From NCBI GenBank assembly GCA_047601745.1, contig JASGIS010000001.1:3968001-4032000 (forward strand): DNA of 64,000 bases. The letters run 5' to 3'. The position numbers were made by a program, and so were the translations under genes. Position 1 is the first letter of the stretch, and the number at the start of each line of letters is the position of its first letter. The notes beneath the pieces are model-generated. The model had not been told where the DNA came from and did not search any database. It saw only the letters and a program-made list of their open reading frames with translations. This DNA comes from JAKPAM01 sp047601745 (GTDB lineage Bacteria; Pseudomonadota; Gammaproteobacteria; Burkholderiales; Burkholderiaceae_E). Shown here piece after piece: positions 53,672-62,191 of the stretch.

Positions 53672-55453
53672 ATGAAGGAACGCATCGTCAGGATCGGCGG
53701 CGCATCGGGATTCTGGGGCGATACGTCGATGTCGGCGCCGCAGTTGCTGGCGTCCGGGCAGGTCGACTATCTGGTGTTCGATTACCTGGCCGAGGTCACG
53801 ATGTCGATCATGACCGGCCAGCGCGCGCGCGATCCGCAGGCCGGCTATGCGCTCGATTTCGTGCAGATCACGATGCGGCAATTGCTGCCGGAGCTCAAGC
53901 GCCAGGGCGTCAAGGTCGTCGCCAATGCCGGCGGCGTCAATCCGCTGGCCTGCCGCGACGCGCTGCGCCGGGTCGCCGATGAGCTGGGCGTGCCGCTGAA
54001 GATCGGCGTCGTGCTCGGCGACGATCTGCTCGAGCAATCCGACGCGCTGCGGGCCGCGGGCATCACCGAGATGTTCGACGGCAGCGCGTTTCCCGCCAAG
54101 CCGCTGAGCATCAACGCTTACCTCGGTGCGACGCCGATCGCCGCGGCGCTCGATGCCGGCTGCGAGGTCGTCATCACCGGGCGATGCGTCGATTCGGCGG
54201 TCACGCTCGGCGTGCTGCTGCACGAGTTCCAATGGGCGGCCGACGACTGGGACCGGCTCGCGCAGGGTTCGCTGGCCGGCCATCTGATCGAGTGCGGCGC
54301 GCAGTGCACCGGCGGGCTGTTCACCGACTGGGACCGGGTGCCCGACTGGGAGAACATCGGCTCGCCGATCCTCGAGGCCAGCGCCGACGGCAGCTTCGTC
54401 GTCGGCAAGCCGCCGGGCACAGGCGGGCTAATCGAGCCGGCCAGCGTCGCCGAGCAGTTGCTGTACGAGATCGGCGATCCGCGCGCTTACCTGATGCCGG
54501 ACGTCACCTGCGACTTCACGCAGGTGCGCTTCGAGCCGGCCGGCGAGCAGCGGGTGCGCGTCAGCGGCGCGCGCGGACGGCCGCCGACGCCGACGTACAA
54601 GGTCAGCACGACCTACATGGACGGCTACAAGAACACGGCGATCCTGGTCGTCGGCGGCGAGCGCGCCGCGGCCAAGGCCCGGCGCACCGGCGAGGCGATC
54701 CTGGCCCGCACGGCGAAGATGCTCGCGCAGCAGGGCCTGCCCGGCTACACCGAGACGCGGATCGAGGTCGTCGGCGCCGAGGACATGTTCGGCGCCCACG
54801 CCAACCCGGTGTCGCGAGAGGTCGTGCTGAAGATGGCGGTCAAGAGCCGCTCGAAGGAGAGCCTGGCACTGTTCGCGCGCGAGTTCGTGGCGCCCGGCAC
54901 GTCGATGGCGCCGGGCACGACCGGCCTGGTCAGCGGGCGGCCTGCGCCGTCGCCGGTCATCCGGCTGTTCTCGTTCCTGTACGACAAGGGCAGGGTGCCG
55001 GTGCGGATCGACGTCGACGGCGATTCGCGGGACGTGGCGATCGCCGCGGGCGACGCGCGCGCGCCCGAGCTGCCGCCGGCGATCCGCTACGACGTCGCGC
55101 CGCTGGCGGCGATGCCCGCGGGCGCGCGCACCGTCCCGCTGATCGCGCTGGCGTACGGGCGTTCGGGCGACAAGGGCGACAAGGCCAACATCGGCCTGAT
55201 CGCCAGGCGGCCCGACTATCTGCCGCTGATCCTGCGCTGGGTCACGGCCGAACGCGTCGCCGAATACTTCGCGCACTGCGGCCCCAGCCGGGTCGAGCGC
55301 TTCGACCTGCCGGGCTTCGACGCCGTCAACTTCGTGCTGCACGACGCGCTCGGCGGCGGCGGCGTCACGTCGCTGCGCACCGACAACCTGGCCAAGGCCT
55401 TCGCGCAGGTCCTGCTGACGATGTCGGTGCCCGTGCCGGATTCGTTCGCCTGA
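53672..55453 (+). CDS. atuA: Acyclic terpene utilisation protein AtuA (DUF1446 family)
   Basis: A 593-residue protein with the AtuA/DUF1446 domain at about residues 3-450 (RIGGASGFWGDTSMSAPQLL, DYLVFDYLAEVTMSIM, GRCVDSAVTLGVLLHEF) and a C-terminal AtuA-like ferredoxin-fold domain (VPLIALAYGRSGDKGDKANIGLIARRPDYL). AtuA is required for growth on citronellol in Pseudomonas but its biochemical role is undefined. Genes of this family travel with biotin-dependent carboxylases, as here. The ATG at 53672 has a strong AAGGAGG site. It follows tetR closely and may be cotranscribed. Confidence 0.88.
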   Translation: MKERIVRIGGASGFWGDTSMSAPQLLASGQVDYLVFDYLAEVTMSIMTGQRARDPQAGYALDFVQITMRQLLPELKRQGVKVVANAGGVNPLACRDALRRVADELGVPLKIGVVLGDDLLEQSDALRAAGITEMFDGSAFPAKPLSINAYLGATPIAAALDAGCEVVITGRCVDSAVTLGVLLHEFQWAADDWDRLAQGSLAGHLIECGAQCTGGLFTDWDRVPDWENIGSPILEASADGSFVVGKPPGTGGLIEPASVAEQLLYEIGDPRAYLMPDVTCDFTQVRFEPAGEQRVRVSGARGRPPTPTYKVSTTYMDGYKNTAILVVGGERAAAKARRTGEAILARTAKMLAQQGLPGYTETRIEVVGAEDMFGAHANPVSREVVLKMAVKSRSKESLALFAREFVAPGTSMAPGTTGLVSGRPAPSPVIRLFSFLYDKGRVPVRIDVDGDSRDVAIAAGDARAPELPPAIRYDVAPLAAMPAGARTVPLIALAYGRSGDKGDKANIGLIARRPDYLPLILRWVTAERVAEYFAHCGPSRVERFDLPGFDAVNFVLHDALGGGGVTSLRTDNLAKAFAQVLLTMSVPVPDSFA

Positions 55454-55778
55454 CCGGATCCGCGTGACGGCCGGCGATCGCACCACGCTGGTGCCGTTCC
55501 CGCGCGTGATGGGGACGCGGTTCGCCGCCGTCCTTCATCGCTTTGCGCGGGTCTTCCTCGATCGCCGCCGGTATTGCCCACCGCCGGAAATGCGCGTGTA
55601 ATCGATCGATCCCCGCTGCATCCGCTCGCTGCCCGCAGGCGCTGCACCATCCGGACGCACGGCGGCGGCGCGCCGATCTGGTGCGTGCCGTCGGTCCTCC
55701 TGTTGGCACGGGATATGCAGTGGCCATGGGGCGCGACGGTATCGCGATGGTTCGCTTCGGAGGCAAGGGCAGGTATCC
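55454..55778. other. Intergenic region between atuA and the ATP-grasp gene
   Basis: About 325 bases with no supported gene. Frames crossing it are short shadows. The last 20 bases hold purine-rich ribosome-site material (GGAGGCAAGGGCAGG) for the ATP-grasp gene. I saw no T-run terminator and no clear palindrome. Confidence 0.5.
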
Positions 55779-57194
55779 ATGAGCAAGAATTTCTATGACG
55801 AGATGTACTCGGCACCGGCGGCGCCGCGGCCGCACTATGAAGAGTTCGCCCGCTGGATGGATTCGACGCCTGCCGACGTCATCGCGCGCAAGCGCGTCGA
55901 GGCGGACCTGGCGTTCCACCGCGTCGGCATCACGTTCACCGTCTATGGCGAGGATGCCGGCAACGAAAGGCTGATTCCGTTCGACCTGGTGCCGCGCATC
56001 ATTCCGTCCCACGAGTGGGAGCGGATCTCGGCCGGTCTGCGCCAGCGGGTCAAGGCGCTCAACGCGTTCCTGCACGACGTCTATCACGACCAGGAAATCC
56101 TCAAGGCCGGCACGATCCCGCCCGAAAAGGTGCTGCAGAACGCACAGTTCCGCCCCGAGATGGTCGGCGTCGACGTGCCGGGCCGCATCTACGCGCACAT
56201 CGCCGGCGTCGATCTGGTGCGTGCCGACGAAGGCGAGTACTACGTGCTCGAGGACAATCTGCGCACGCCGTCGGGCGTGTCGTACATGATCGAAGACCGC
56301 AAGATGATGATGCGGCTGGTGCCCGAGCTGTTCGAGCGGCTGCGCATCGCCCCGGTCGAACACTACCCGGATCTGCTGCTCGAGAACCTGCGCGCCGTGG
56401 CGCCCGGCGCCGGCGGCGATCCGAACGTCGTCGTGCTGACGCCCGGACAGTACAACAGCGCGTACTTCGAGCACGCGTTCCTCGCGCAGCAGATGGGGGT
56501 CCAGCTCGTCGAGGGCACCGACCTGTTCGTGCGCGACGATACCGTCTACATGCGCACGACGATGGGCCCGCGCCGCGTCGACGTCATCTACCGCCGGATC
56601 GACGACGACTTCATCGATCCGCTGGCGTTCCGCAAGGACTCGATGCTGGGCGTGCCGGGATTGATGAACGCGTATCGCGCCGGCGGCGTGACGCTGGCCA
56701 ACGCGGTGGGCACGGGCGTGGCCGACGACAAGGCCATGTACGTGCACGTGCCCGACATGATCCGGTTCTACTTCGGCGAGGAGCCGATCCTGTCGAACGT
56801 CCCGACCTGGGAGTTGAGCAAGCCCGGCGACCTGAAGGAGGTTCTGGCGCGCCTGCCCGAGCTGGTCGTCAAGGAAGTCCACGGCTCCGGCGGCTACGGC
56901 ATGCTGATCGGGCCGACCGCCACCAAGGAAGAGATCGCGTTGTTCCGAGAAAAGATCCTCGCCCGTCCGGGCAACTACATCGCGCAGACCACGCTGTCGC
57001 TGTCGACCTGCCCGACCTTCGTCGACAGCGGCGTCGCGCCGCGCCACGTCGACCTGCGTCCGTTCGTGCTGTCCGGCAAGGACGTCAAGATGGTGCCCGG
57101 CGGGCTGACGCGCGTGGCGCTGCGCGAAGGCTCGCTGGTGGTCAACTCGTCGCAGGGCGGCGGGACCAAGGACACCTGGATCCTGGAGAACTGA
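55779..57194 (+). CDS. Circularly permuted ATP-grasp type 2 protein
   Basis: A 471-residue protein of the CP_ATPgrasp_2 family. Recognisable pieces: VYGEDAGNERLIPFDLVPRIIP, RPEMVGVDVPGRIYAHIAGVDLVRAD, YYVLEDNLRTPSGVSYMIE (ATP-grasp acidic metal site), VEGTDLFVRDDTVYMRTTMG and KEVHGSGGYGMLIGP. Such enzymes likely form amide bonds on peptides. It is always found with an alpha-E protein and usually a transglutaminase; here both follow. The ATG at 55779 gives the standard start, and the stop is one base before the next gene's ATG. Confidence 0.92.
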   Translation: MSKNFYDEMYSAPAAPRPHYEEFARWMDSTPADVIARKRVEADLAFHRVGITFTVYGEDAGNERLIPFDLVPRIIPSHEWERISAGLRQRVKALNAFLHDVYHDQEILKAGTIPPEKVLQNAQFRPEMVGVDVPGRIYAHIAGVDLVRADEGEYYVLEDNLRTPSGVSYMIEDRKMMMRLVPELFERLRIAPVEHYPDLLLENLRAVAPGAGGDPNVVVLTPGQYNSAYFEHAFLAQQMGVQLVEGTDLFVRDDTVYMRTTMGPRRVDVIYRRIDDDFIDPLAFRKDSMLGVPGLMNAYRAGGVTLANAVGTGVADDKAMYVHVPDMIRFYFGEEPILSNVPTWELSKPGDLKEVLARLPELVVKEVHGSGGYGMLIGPTATKEEIALFREKILARPGNYIAQTTLSLSTCPTFVDSGVAPRHVDLRPFVLSGKDVKMVPGGLTRVALREGSLVVNSSQGGGTKDTWILEN

Positions 57195-57195
57195 C

Positions 57196-58146
57196 ATGAT
57201 GCTCTCCAGTACCGCCGATCACCTGTTCTGGATGGCGCGCAGCATGGAGCGCGCCGAGAACACCGCCCGGATGCTCGACGTCACGCACCGGATGTCGCTG
57301 CTCAAGCAGTCGACCGCCCAGCCGTTCCAGGAATGGGGCGCGATGCTCAGCATCAGCGGCATGTACACCGAGTTCCTGAAGCGGCACGAGTTCGTCAACG
57401 CCGAGAACGTCATCCACTTCATGTCGATCGACGAGACCAACCCGTCCGGCATCGTCAACTGCCTGCGCACCGCGCGCGAGAACGCGCGGGCCGTGCGCGG
57501 CTCGATCAGCTCGGAGATGTGGGAGGCGCTGAACCATACGTGGCTGGAGATCCGCAACCACGCGGCGCGGGGCCTGACGGTCAGCACCGCGCCGGACTTC
57601 TTCGAGTGGGTCAAGGAGCGCTCGCATCTGTCGCGCGGCATCACGCTGGGCACGATGCTGCAGGACGAGGGTTTCCGCTTCCTGCGGATGGGGACGTTTC
57701 TCGAACGGACCGACAACACGGCCCGGATCCTCGACGTCAAGTACCACGTGCTGCTGCCCAGCCTGGCCGACGTCGGCGGCGCCGCCGACTATTACCAGTG
57801 GGGCGCGCTGCTGCGATCGGTCAGCGGCTTCGAGGCGTATCGCAAGGTCTATCGCGACGTGATCACGCCGCGCCGGGTCGCCGAGATGCTGATCCTGTCC
57901 GATACGATGCCGCGCTCGCTGCGCCATTGCTTCGGCGAGGTCAACCGGCTCGTGCAGTTGCTCGATCCGGCGCCGACCTCGCTGCTGCAGCGGCGCTGCG
58001 GCATGCTCGATGCCGAACTGCGCTTCGGCAGCATCGACGACATCTTCGCGCAGGGCCTGCACGAGTACCTGACCAGCGTGCTGACGAAGATCAACGAGAT
58101 CGGCAACGCGATCAACAGCCGCTTCTTCTGGCCCGCCGACGAGTGA
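57196..58146 (+). CDS. Alpha-E domain protein
   Basis: A 316-residue all-helical protein of the alpha-E (DUF403) family. It starts MLSSTADHLFWMARSMERAENTARMLDVTHR; the RS.ERAENTAR motif recurs later as FLERTDNTARILDVKYH. Its role is unknown; it is predicted to work with the ATP-grasp protein, with which it is translationally coupled (one-base gap). The conserved Arg/Glu helices suggest a nucleotide or peptide carrier role, which is inference only. Confidence 0.92.
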   Translation: MMLSSTADHLFWMARSMERAENTARMLDVTHRMSLLKQSTAQPFQEWGAMLSISGMYTEFLKRHEFVNAENVIHFMSIDETNPSGIVNCLRTARENARAVRGSISSEMWEALNHTWLEIRNHAARGLTVSTAPDFFEWVKERSHLSRGITLGTMLQDEGFRFLRMGTFLERTDNTARILDVKYHVLLPSLADVGGAADYYQWGALLRSVSGFEAYRKVYRDVITPRRVAEMLILSDTMPRSLRHCFGEVNRLVQLLDPAPTSLLQRRCGMLDAELRFGSIDDIFAQGLHEYLTSVLTKINEIGNAINSRFFWPADE

Positions 58147-58224
58147 GGCGATGCGGCCGGCCCGGGGCGCGCCGGCATCGCGCGCCGCTGCCTTTCCGCG
58201 CCGGCCATCGAATGGAATCTTTGC

Positions 58225-61200
58225 ATGACAATCCGGGTCGCCCTGAATCACCAGACGCATTACCGCTTCGACCGCCACGTCAAGCTGTGGCCGCATGAGA
58301 TCCGGCTGCGCCCGTGCGCGCACGCGCGCACGCCGGTCAGCGGCTATTCGCTGCGCATCGAGCCGTCCAATCACTTCATCAACTGGCAGCAGGACGCGTA
58401 CGGCAACTGGCTGGCGCGCATCGTCTTTCCCGAGCGCAGCGACCACCTGAGCATCACGGTCGACCTGATCGCCGACATGACGGTGATCAATCCGTTCGAC
58501 TTCTTCATCGAAGAGTACGCGCAGACGTTCCCGTTCGCTTACCCCGATCTGCTGAAGGGCGAGCTGCTGCCGTATCTGACGCCGGAACCGGCCGGCCCGC
58601 GGGTCGCCGCGTTCCTCGACGCGATGCGCGACGAGCTGGCGACGCGCGGCGCGATGAACACCGTCGATTTCCTGGTCTGGCTGAACCAGCGGGTCCAGAG
58701 CCATGTCGGCTACATCGTACGGATGGAGCCCGGCGTGCAGGCGCCGGACCAGACGCTCGAACTGGCGCTCGGATCGTGCCGCGATTCGGGCTGGCTGCTG
58801 GTCAACCTGCTGCGCCACATGGGGCTGGCGGCGCGCTTCGCGTCCGGCTACCTGATCCAGCTGACGGCCGACGTCAAGGCGCTGGACGGACCGTCGGGCA
58901 CCGACAAGGACTTCACCGACCTGCATGCCTGGGCCGAGGCCTATGTGCCGGGCGCCGGCTGGATCGGCCTGGATCCGACCTCGGGCCTGCTGACCGGCGA
59001 GGGGCACATCCCGCTGTCTTGCACGGCCGTGCCCGCGTCGGCGGCGCCGGTGATCGGCGCGACCGAGCCCTGCGAAGCGCATTTCGACTTCTCGATGTCG
59101 GTGTCGCGGATCCACGAGGATCCGCGCGTGACCCGGCCGTACACCGACGCCCAGTGGCAGGCGATCCTCGCGCTCGGCGAGCAGGTCGACGCCGACCTGC
59201 TCGCCGGCGACGTGCGCCTGACGATGGGCGGCGAGCCGACCTTCGTGTCGATCGACGACATGGAAGGCGACGAGTGGAACACGACGGCGATGTCGCCGGC
59301 CAAGCGCGAGCTGGCCGGCGAACTGCTGCTGCGGCTGCAGAAGCGTTTCGCGCCGGGGGCGTTGCTGCACTACGGCCAGGGCAAGTGGTATCCGGGCGAA
59401 CCGCTGCCGCGCTGGTCGCTCGGCTGCTACTGGCGCACCGACGGCCAGCCGCTGTGGCGCGACCCGGACCGGTTCGCCGACGACGAACCGGTCGAGCGCG
59501 TCGACGGCGGCGCGGCGAAGCGCTTCATCGACGAGCTGGCCGGGCAGTTGGGCCTGTCGACCGAGTTCGTGATTCCCGCCCATGAAGACGTCATGCAGGC
59601 GATCGAGCACGAGCAGTCGTGGCCGAACAACTTCGACGTGCTCGCGCACCGGCTGGGCGAGGCCGACGAACGCCGGCGGATCGCGCGGCTGATCGAGACC
59701 GGGCTCGGCGAGGTCGTCGGCTACGTGCTGCCGATCAAGCCTTCGCACGCCGGATGGCAGCCGGGGGTCGATCAGGTCATCGGCTGGCGCTCGTCGCCGT
59801 GGCCGCTGCGGCGCGGGCGCCTGTTCCTGATCGGCGGCGACTCGCCGATGGGCTTGCGGCTGCCGCTGGCTTCGCTGCCCTGGGTCGCGCCCGAGGACCA
59901 GGAGCCGGCGTTCGCGCGCGACCCGTTCGAGGCCGGGCACGCGCTGCCCGACGCCGGCCGCCGCCGCCGCGCGCAGGCCGTCTCGAACCTCGAAAGTCGC
60001 GACTACGATCCCAAGGAGATCGTCCATACCGCGTTGTGCGTGCAGGTGCGCGACGGCGTGCTGCACGTGTTCATGCCGCCGATGACGCTGCTCGAGGAAT
60101 ACGTCGACCTGCTGTCGGCGGTCGAGGACTCGGCGAGCGCGCTCGGCATCCGGCTGCGCGTCGAAGGGTACGGACCGCCGGCCGACGAGCGCGTGCGCGA
60201 ACTGAAGGTCACGCCCGATCCGGGCGTGATCGAGGTCAACATCCAGCCGTCCGCATCGTGGCGCGAGCTGGTCGAGAACACGACGGTGCTGTACGAAGAG
60301 GCGCGCCAGACCCGGCTGGGCACCGAGAAGTTCATGCTCGACGGCAAACACGCGGGCACCGGCGGCGGCAACCACGTGGTGATCGGCGGGCGCACGCCGG
60401 CCGACAGCCCGTGCCTGCGCCGGCCCGACCTGCTGATGAGCCTGATCACGTACTGGCAGAACCATCCGGCGCTGTCGTACCTGTTCTCGGGGATGTTCAT
60501 CGGCCCGACCAGCCAGGCGCCGCGCGTCGACGAAGCGCGCCACGAGAGCCTGTACGAGCTGGAGATCGCGTTCGAGCAGATGGTCGAGCGCCTGCGGCCC
60601 GGCGAGAACAGCCTGCAGCCCTGGCTGATCGACCGGCTGCTGCGCAACCTGCTCGTCGATCTGTCGGGCAATACGCATCGCGCCGAGTTCTGCATCGACA
60701 AGCTGTACTCGCCGGACGGACCGACGGGCCGGCTCGGGCTGCTGGAGTTCCGCGGCTTCGAGATGCCGCCGCATCCGCAGATGAGCCTGCTGCAGACGCT
60801 GCTGCTGCGCGCGCTGGTCGCCCGGTTCTGGCAGCAGCCGCATTCGCAGCGCCTGATCCGCTGGGGGACCGAGCTGCACGACCGGTTCCTGCTGCCGCAC
60901 TACGTGGCCGAGGACATGCGCGACGTCGTCGACGATCTGCGCCGCTGGGGTTACCCGTTCGATTTCTCGTGGATCGCGCCGTTCCTCGAGTTCCGCTTCC
61001 CGCGCTTCGGCACCGTCGTCTACCAGGGCATCGAGGTCGAACTGCGCCAGGCGATCGAGCCCTGGCACGTGCTGGGCGAGCAGGTCTCGCAGAGCGGCAC
61101 GTCGCGCTACGTCGATTCGTCGGTCGAGCGCCTGCAGGTGCGCGTGCGCAACATGACCGATGGCCGCCACCAGATCGTCTGCAACGGCCGGCCGCTGCCG

Positions 61201-61551
61201 CTGACCTCGACCGGCGTGCCGGGCGAGTTCGTCGCCGGCGTGCGCTATCGCGCGTGGGCGCCGCCGTCGGCGCTGCATCCGACGATCGGCGTCCATTCGC
61301 CGCTGGTGTTCGATGTCGTCGACGACTGGAGCGGCCGCTCGATCGGCGGCTGCACTTATCACGTGTCGCATCCGGGCGGACGCAACTTCGACACCTTCCC
61401 GGTCAACGCGAACGAGGCCGAGGGCCGGCGCTTCGCGCGGTTCTGGGACCACGGCCATACGCCGGGGCCGATGCAGGTGGTCGCCGAAGGACGCAATCCC
61501 GACTATCCGCGCACGCTCGATCTGCGGCGCGCGCCGCGGCGCGGGGGCTGA
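58225..61551 (+). CDS. Transglutaminase-like peptidase with DUF2126
   Basis: A 1108-residue protein. The N-terminal ~290 residues hold a transglutaminase N-domain and a papain-like core with the triad Cys (GSCRDSGWLLVNLLR), His (DLHAWAEAYVPGAGW) and Asp (GLDPTSGLL). The remaining ~800 residues are DUF2126 (LTMGGEPTFVSIDDMEGDEWNT, GKWYPGEPLPRWSLGCYWR, GTGGGNHVVIGG). Members probably hydrolyse or form peptide bonds on products of the ATP-grasp partner. No signal peptide is visible, so it is cytoplasmic. The 78-base gap from alpha-E suggests one operon. Confidence 0.93.
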   Translation: MTIRVALNHQTHYRFDRHVKLWPHEIRLRPCAHARTPVSGYSLRIEPSNHFINWQQDAYGNWLARIVFPERSDHLSITVDLIADMTVINPFDFFIEEYAQTFPFAYPDLLKGELLPYLTPEPAGPRVAAFLDAMRDELATRGAMNTVDFLVWLNQRVQSHVGYIVRMEPGVQAPDQTLELALGSCRDSGWLLVNLLRHMGLAARFASGYLIQLTADVKALDGPSGTDKDFTDLHAWAEAYVPGAGWIGLDPTSGLLTGEGHIPLSCTAVPASAAPVIGATEPCEAHFDFSMSVSRIHEDPRVTRPYTDAQWQAILALGEQVDADLLAGDVRLTMGGEPTFVSIDDMEGDEWNTTAMSPAKRELAGELLLRLQKRFAPGALLHYGQGKWYPGEPLPRWSLGCYWRTDGQPLWRDPDRFADDEPVERVDGGAAKRFIDELAGQLGLSTEFVIPAHEDVMQAIEHEQSWPNNFDVLAHRLGEADERRRIARLIETGLGEVVGYVLPIKPSHAGWQPGVDQVIGWRSSPWPLRRGRLFLIGGDSPMGLRLPLASLPWVAPEDQEPAFARDPFEAGHALPDAGRRRRAQAVSNLESRDYDPKEIVHTALCVQVRDGVLHVFMPPMTLLEEYVDLLSAVEDSASALGIRLRVEGYGPPADERVRELKVTPDPGVIEVNIQPSASWRELVENTTVLYEEARQTRLGTEKFMLDGKHAGTGGGNHVVIGGRTPADSPCLRRPDLLMSLITYWQNHPALSYLFSGMFIGPTSQAPRVDEARHESLYELEIAFEQMVERLRPGENSLQPWLIDRLLRNLLVDLSGNTHRAEFCIDKLYSPDGPTGRLGLLEFRGFEMPPHPQMSLLQTLLLRALVARFWQQPHSQRLIRWGTELHDRFLLPHYVAEDMRDVVDDLRRWGYPFDFSWIAPFLEFRFPRFGTVVYQGIEVELRQAIEPWHVLGEQVSQSGTSRYVDSSVERLQVRVRNMTDGRHQIVCNGRPLPLTSTGVPGEFVAGVRYRAWAPPSALHPTIGVHSPLVFDVVDDWSGRSIGGCTYHVSHPGGRNFDTFPVNANEAEGRRFARFWDHGHTPGPMQVVAEGRNPDYPRTLDLRRAPRRGG

Positions 61552-61624
61552 GCGCGGGCGCCGACAGGCGCCGCTGGGTGGACCGGGCGACGGGAGCCGG
61601 CGAGGACGGCCGTCCGGCGGCGAA

Positions 61625-62107
61625 CTAAGCGTCCGCCTCGCGGACGGGTTCGCCGCCGTCGTCATGGCCGACCTGCGCGGCCAGCGCGGCCAGCCCGTGA
61701 TCGAGCAGCGCGTGCAGCGCGGCGACCTCTTGCGTGCCGAGCAGCGCGTTCAAGCCCTGCTGCGCCCGCTTCCAGCAGACGCGCGCGTCGGCCAGCTTGC
61801 GCTGTCCGGCATCGGTCAGCGAGATCATCCGGCTGCGCGCGTCGGGGCCGGGCCCCAGTTCGACCCAGCCGTGATCGATCAGCACGCGCAGATTGCGCGT
61901 CAGCGTCGACGCGTCCATGCCCATCATCCGCGACAGGTCGCCGGGACGCACGGGCTGGGCCTGGGCGATGCACGCGAGCGCCGAGAACTGCGTGCCTTTC
62001 AGTTCGACCTGCGCGAACTCGCCGTCATAGAAGCGCGTGACCAGACGCGACAACTGTCGCAGACGGAAGTTCGTGCAGCCGCGAGGTTGGACAACGGGGA
62101 TGTTCAT
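61625..62107 (-). CDS. MarR-family transcriptional regulator
   Basis: A 160-residue winged-helix regulator. Core: VELKGTQFSALACIAQAQPVRPGDLSRMMGMDASTLTRNLRVLIDHGWVELG (about residues 34-86) followed by the DARSRMISLTDAGQRKL wing. MarR proteins repress efflux genes and release them on binding drugs or oxidants. It is divergent from the MATE exporter, with two palindromic operator-like sites between. The ATG at 62107 is close to the first site, so it is probably self-repressed. Confidence 0.88.
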   Translation of the reverse strand: MNIPVVQPRGCTNFRLRQLSRLVTRFYDGEFAQVELKGTQFSALACIAQAQPVRPGDLSRMMGMDASTLTRNLRVLIDHGWVELGPGPDARSRMISLTDAGQRKLADARVCWKRAQQGLNALLGTQEVAALHALLDHGLAALAAQVGHDDGGEPVREADA

Positions 62108-62115
62108 CGTTTATA

Positions 62116-62142
62116 TTGTAGCTGCAATAGTTGTAGATACAA
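62116..62142. promoter_or_regulatory. Two probable MarR operators between marR and the MATE gene
   Basis: Two near-perfect palindromes 15 bases apart: TTGTAGCTGCAA (62116-62127, extending to ATTG..CAAT) and TTGTAGATACAA (62131-62142). Both fit TTGTAGNTRCAA, a typical MarR-type site. They lie between the divergent starts (ATG 62107 minus, ATG 62192 plus) and could control both genes. Confidence 0.7.
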
Positions 62143-62191
62143 ATCAGGAAAACCCGCCCCGACGAGCCTCGGGACGTAACGAGACCCATCG

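Noticed and set aside
57142..61665. A 1507-codon open frame antisense to the transglutaminase and alpha-E genes
   Set aside because: It is the GC-rich shadow of strong plus-strand genes; its translation is Arg/Asp/Gln/His-rich with no domain and no start logic.
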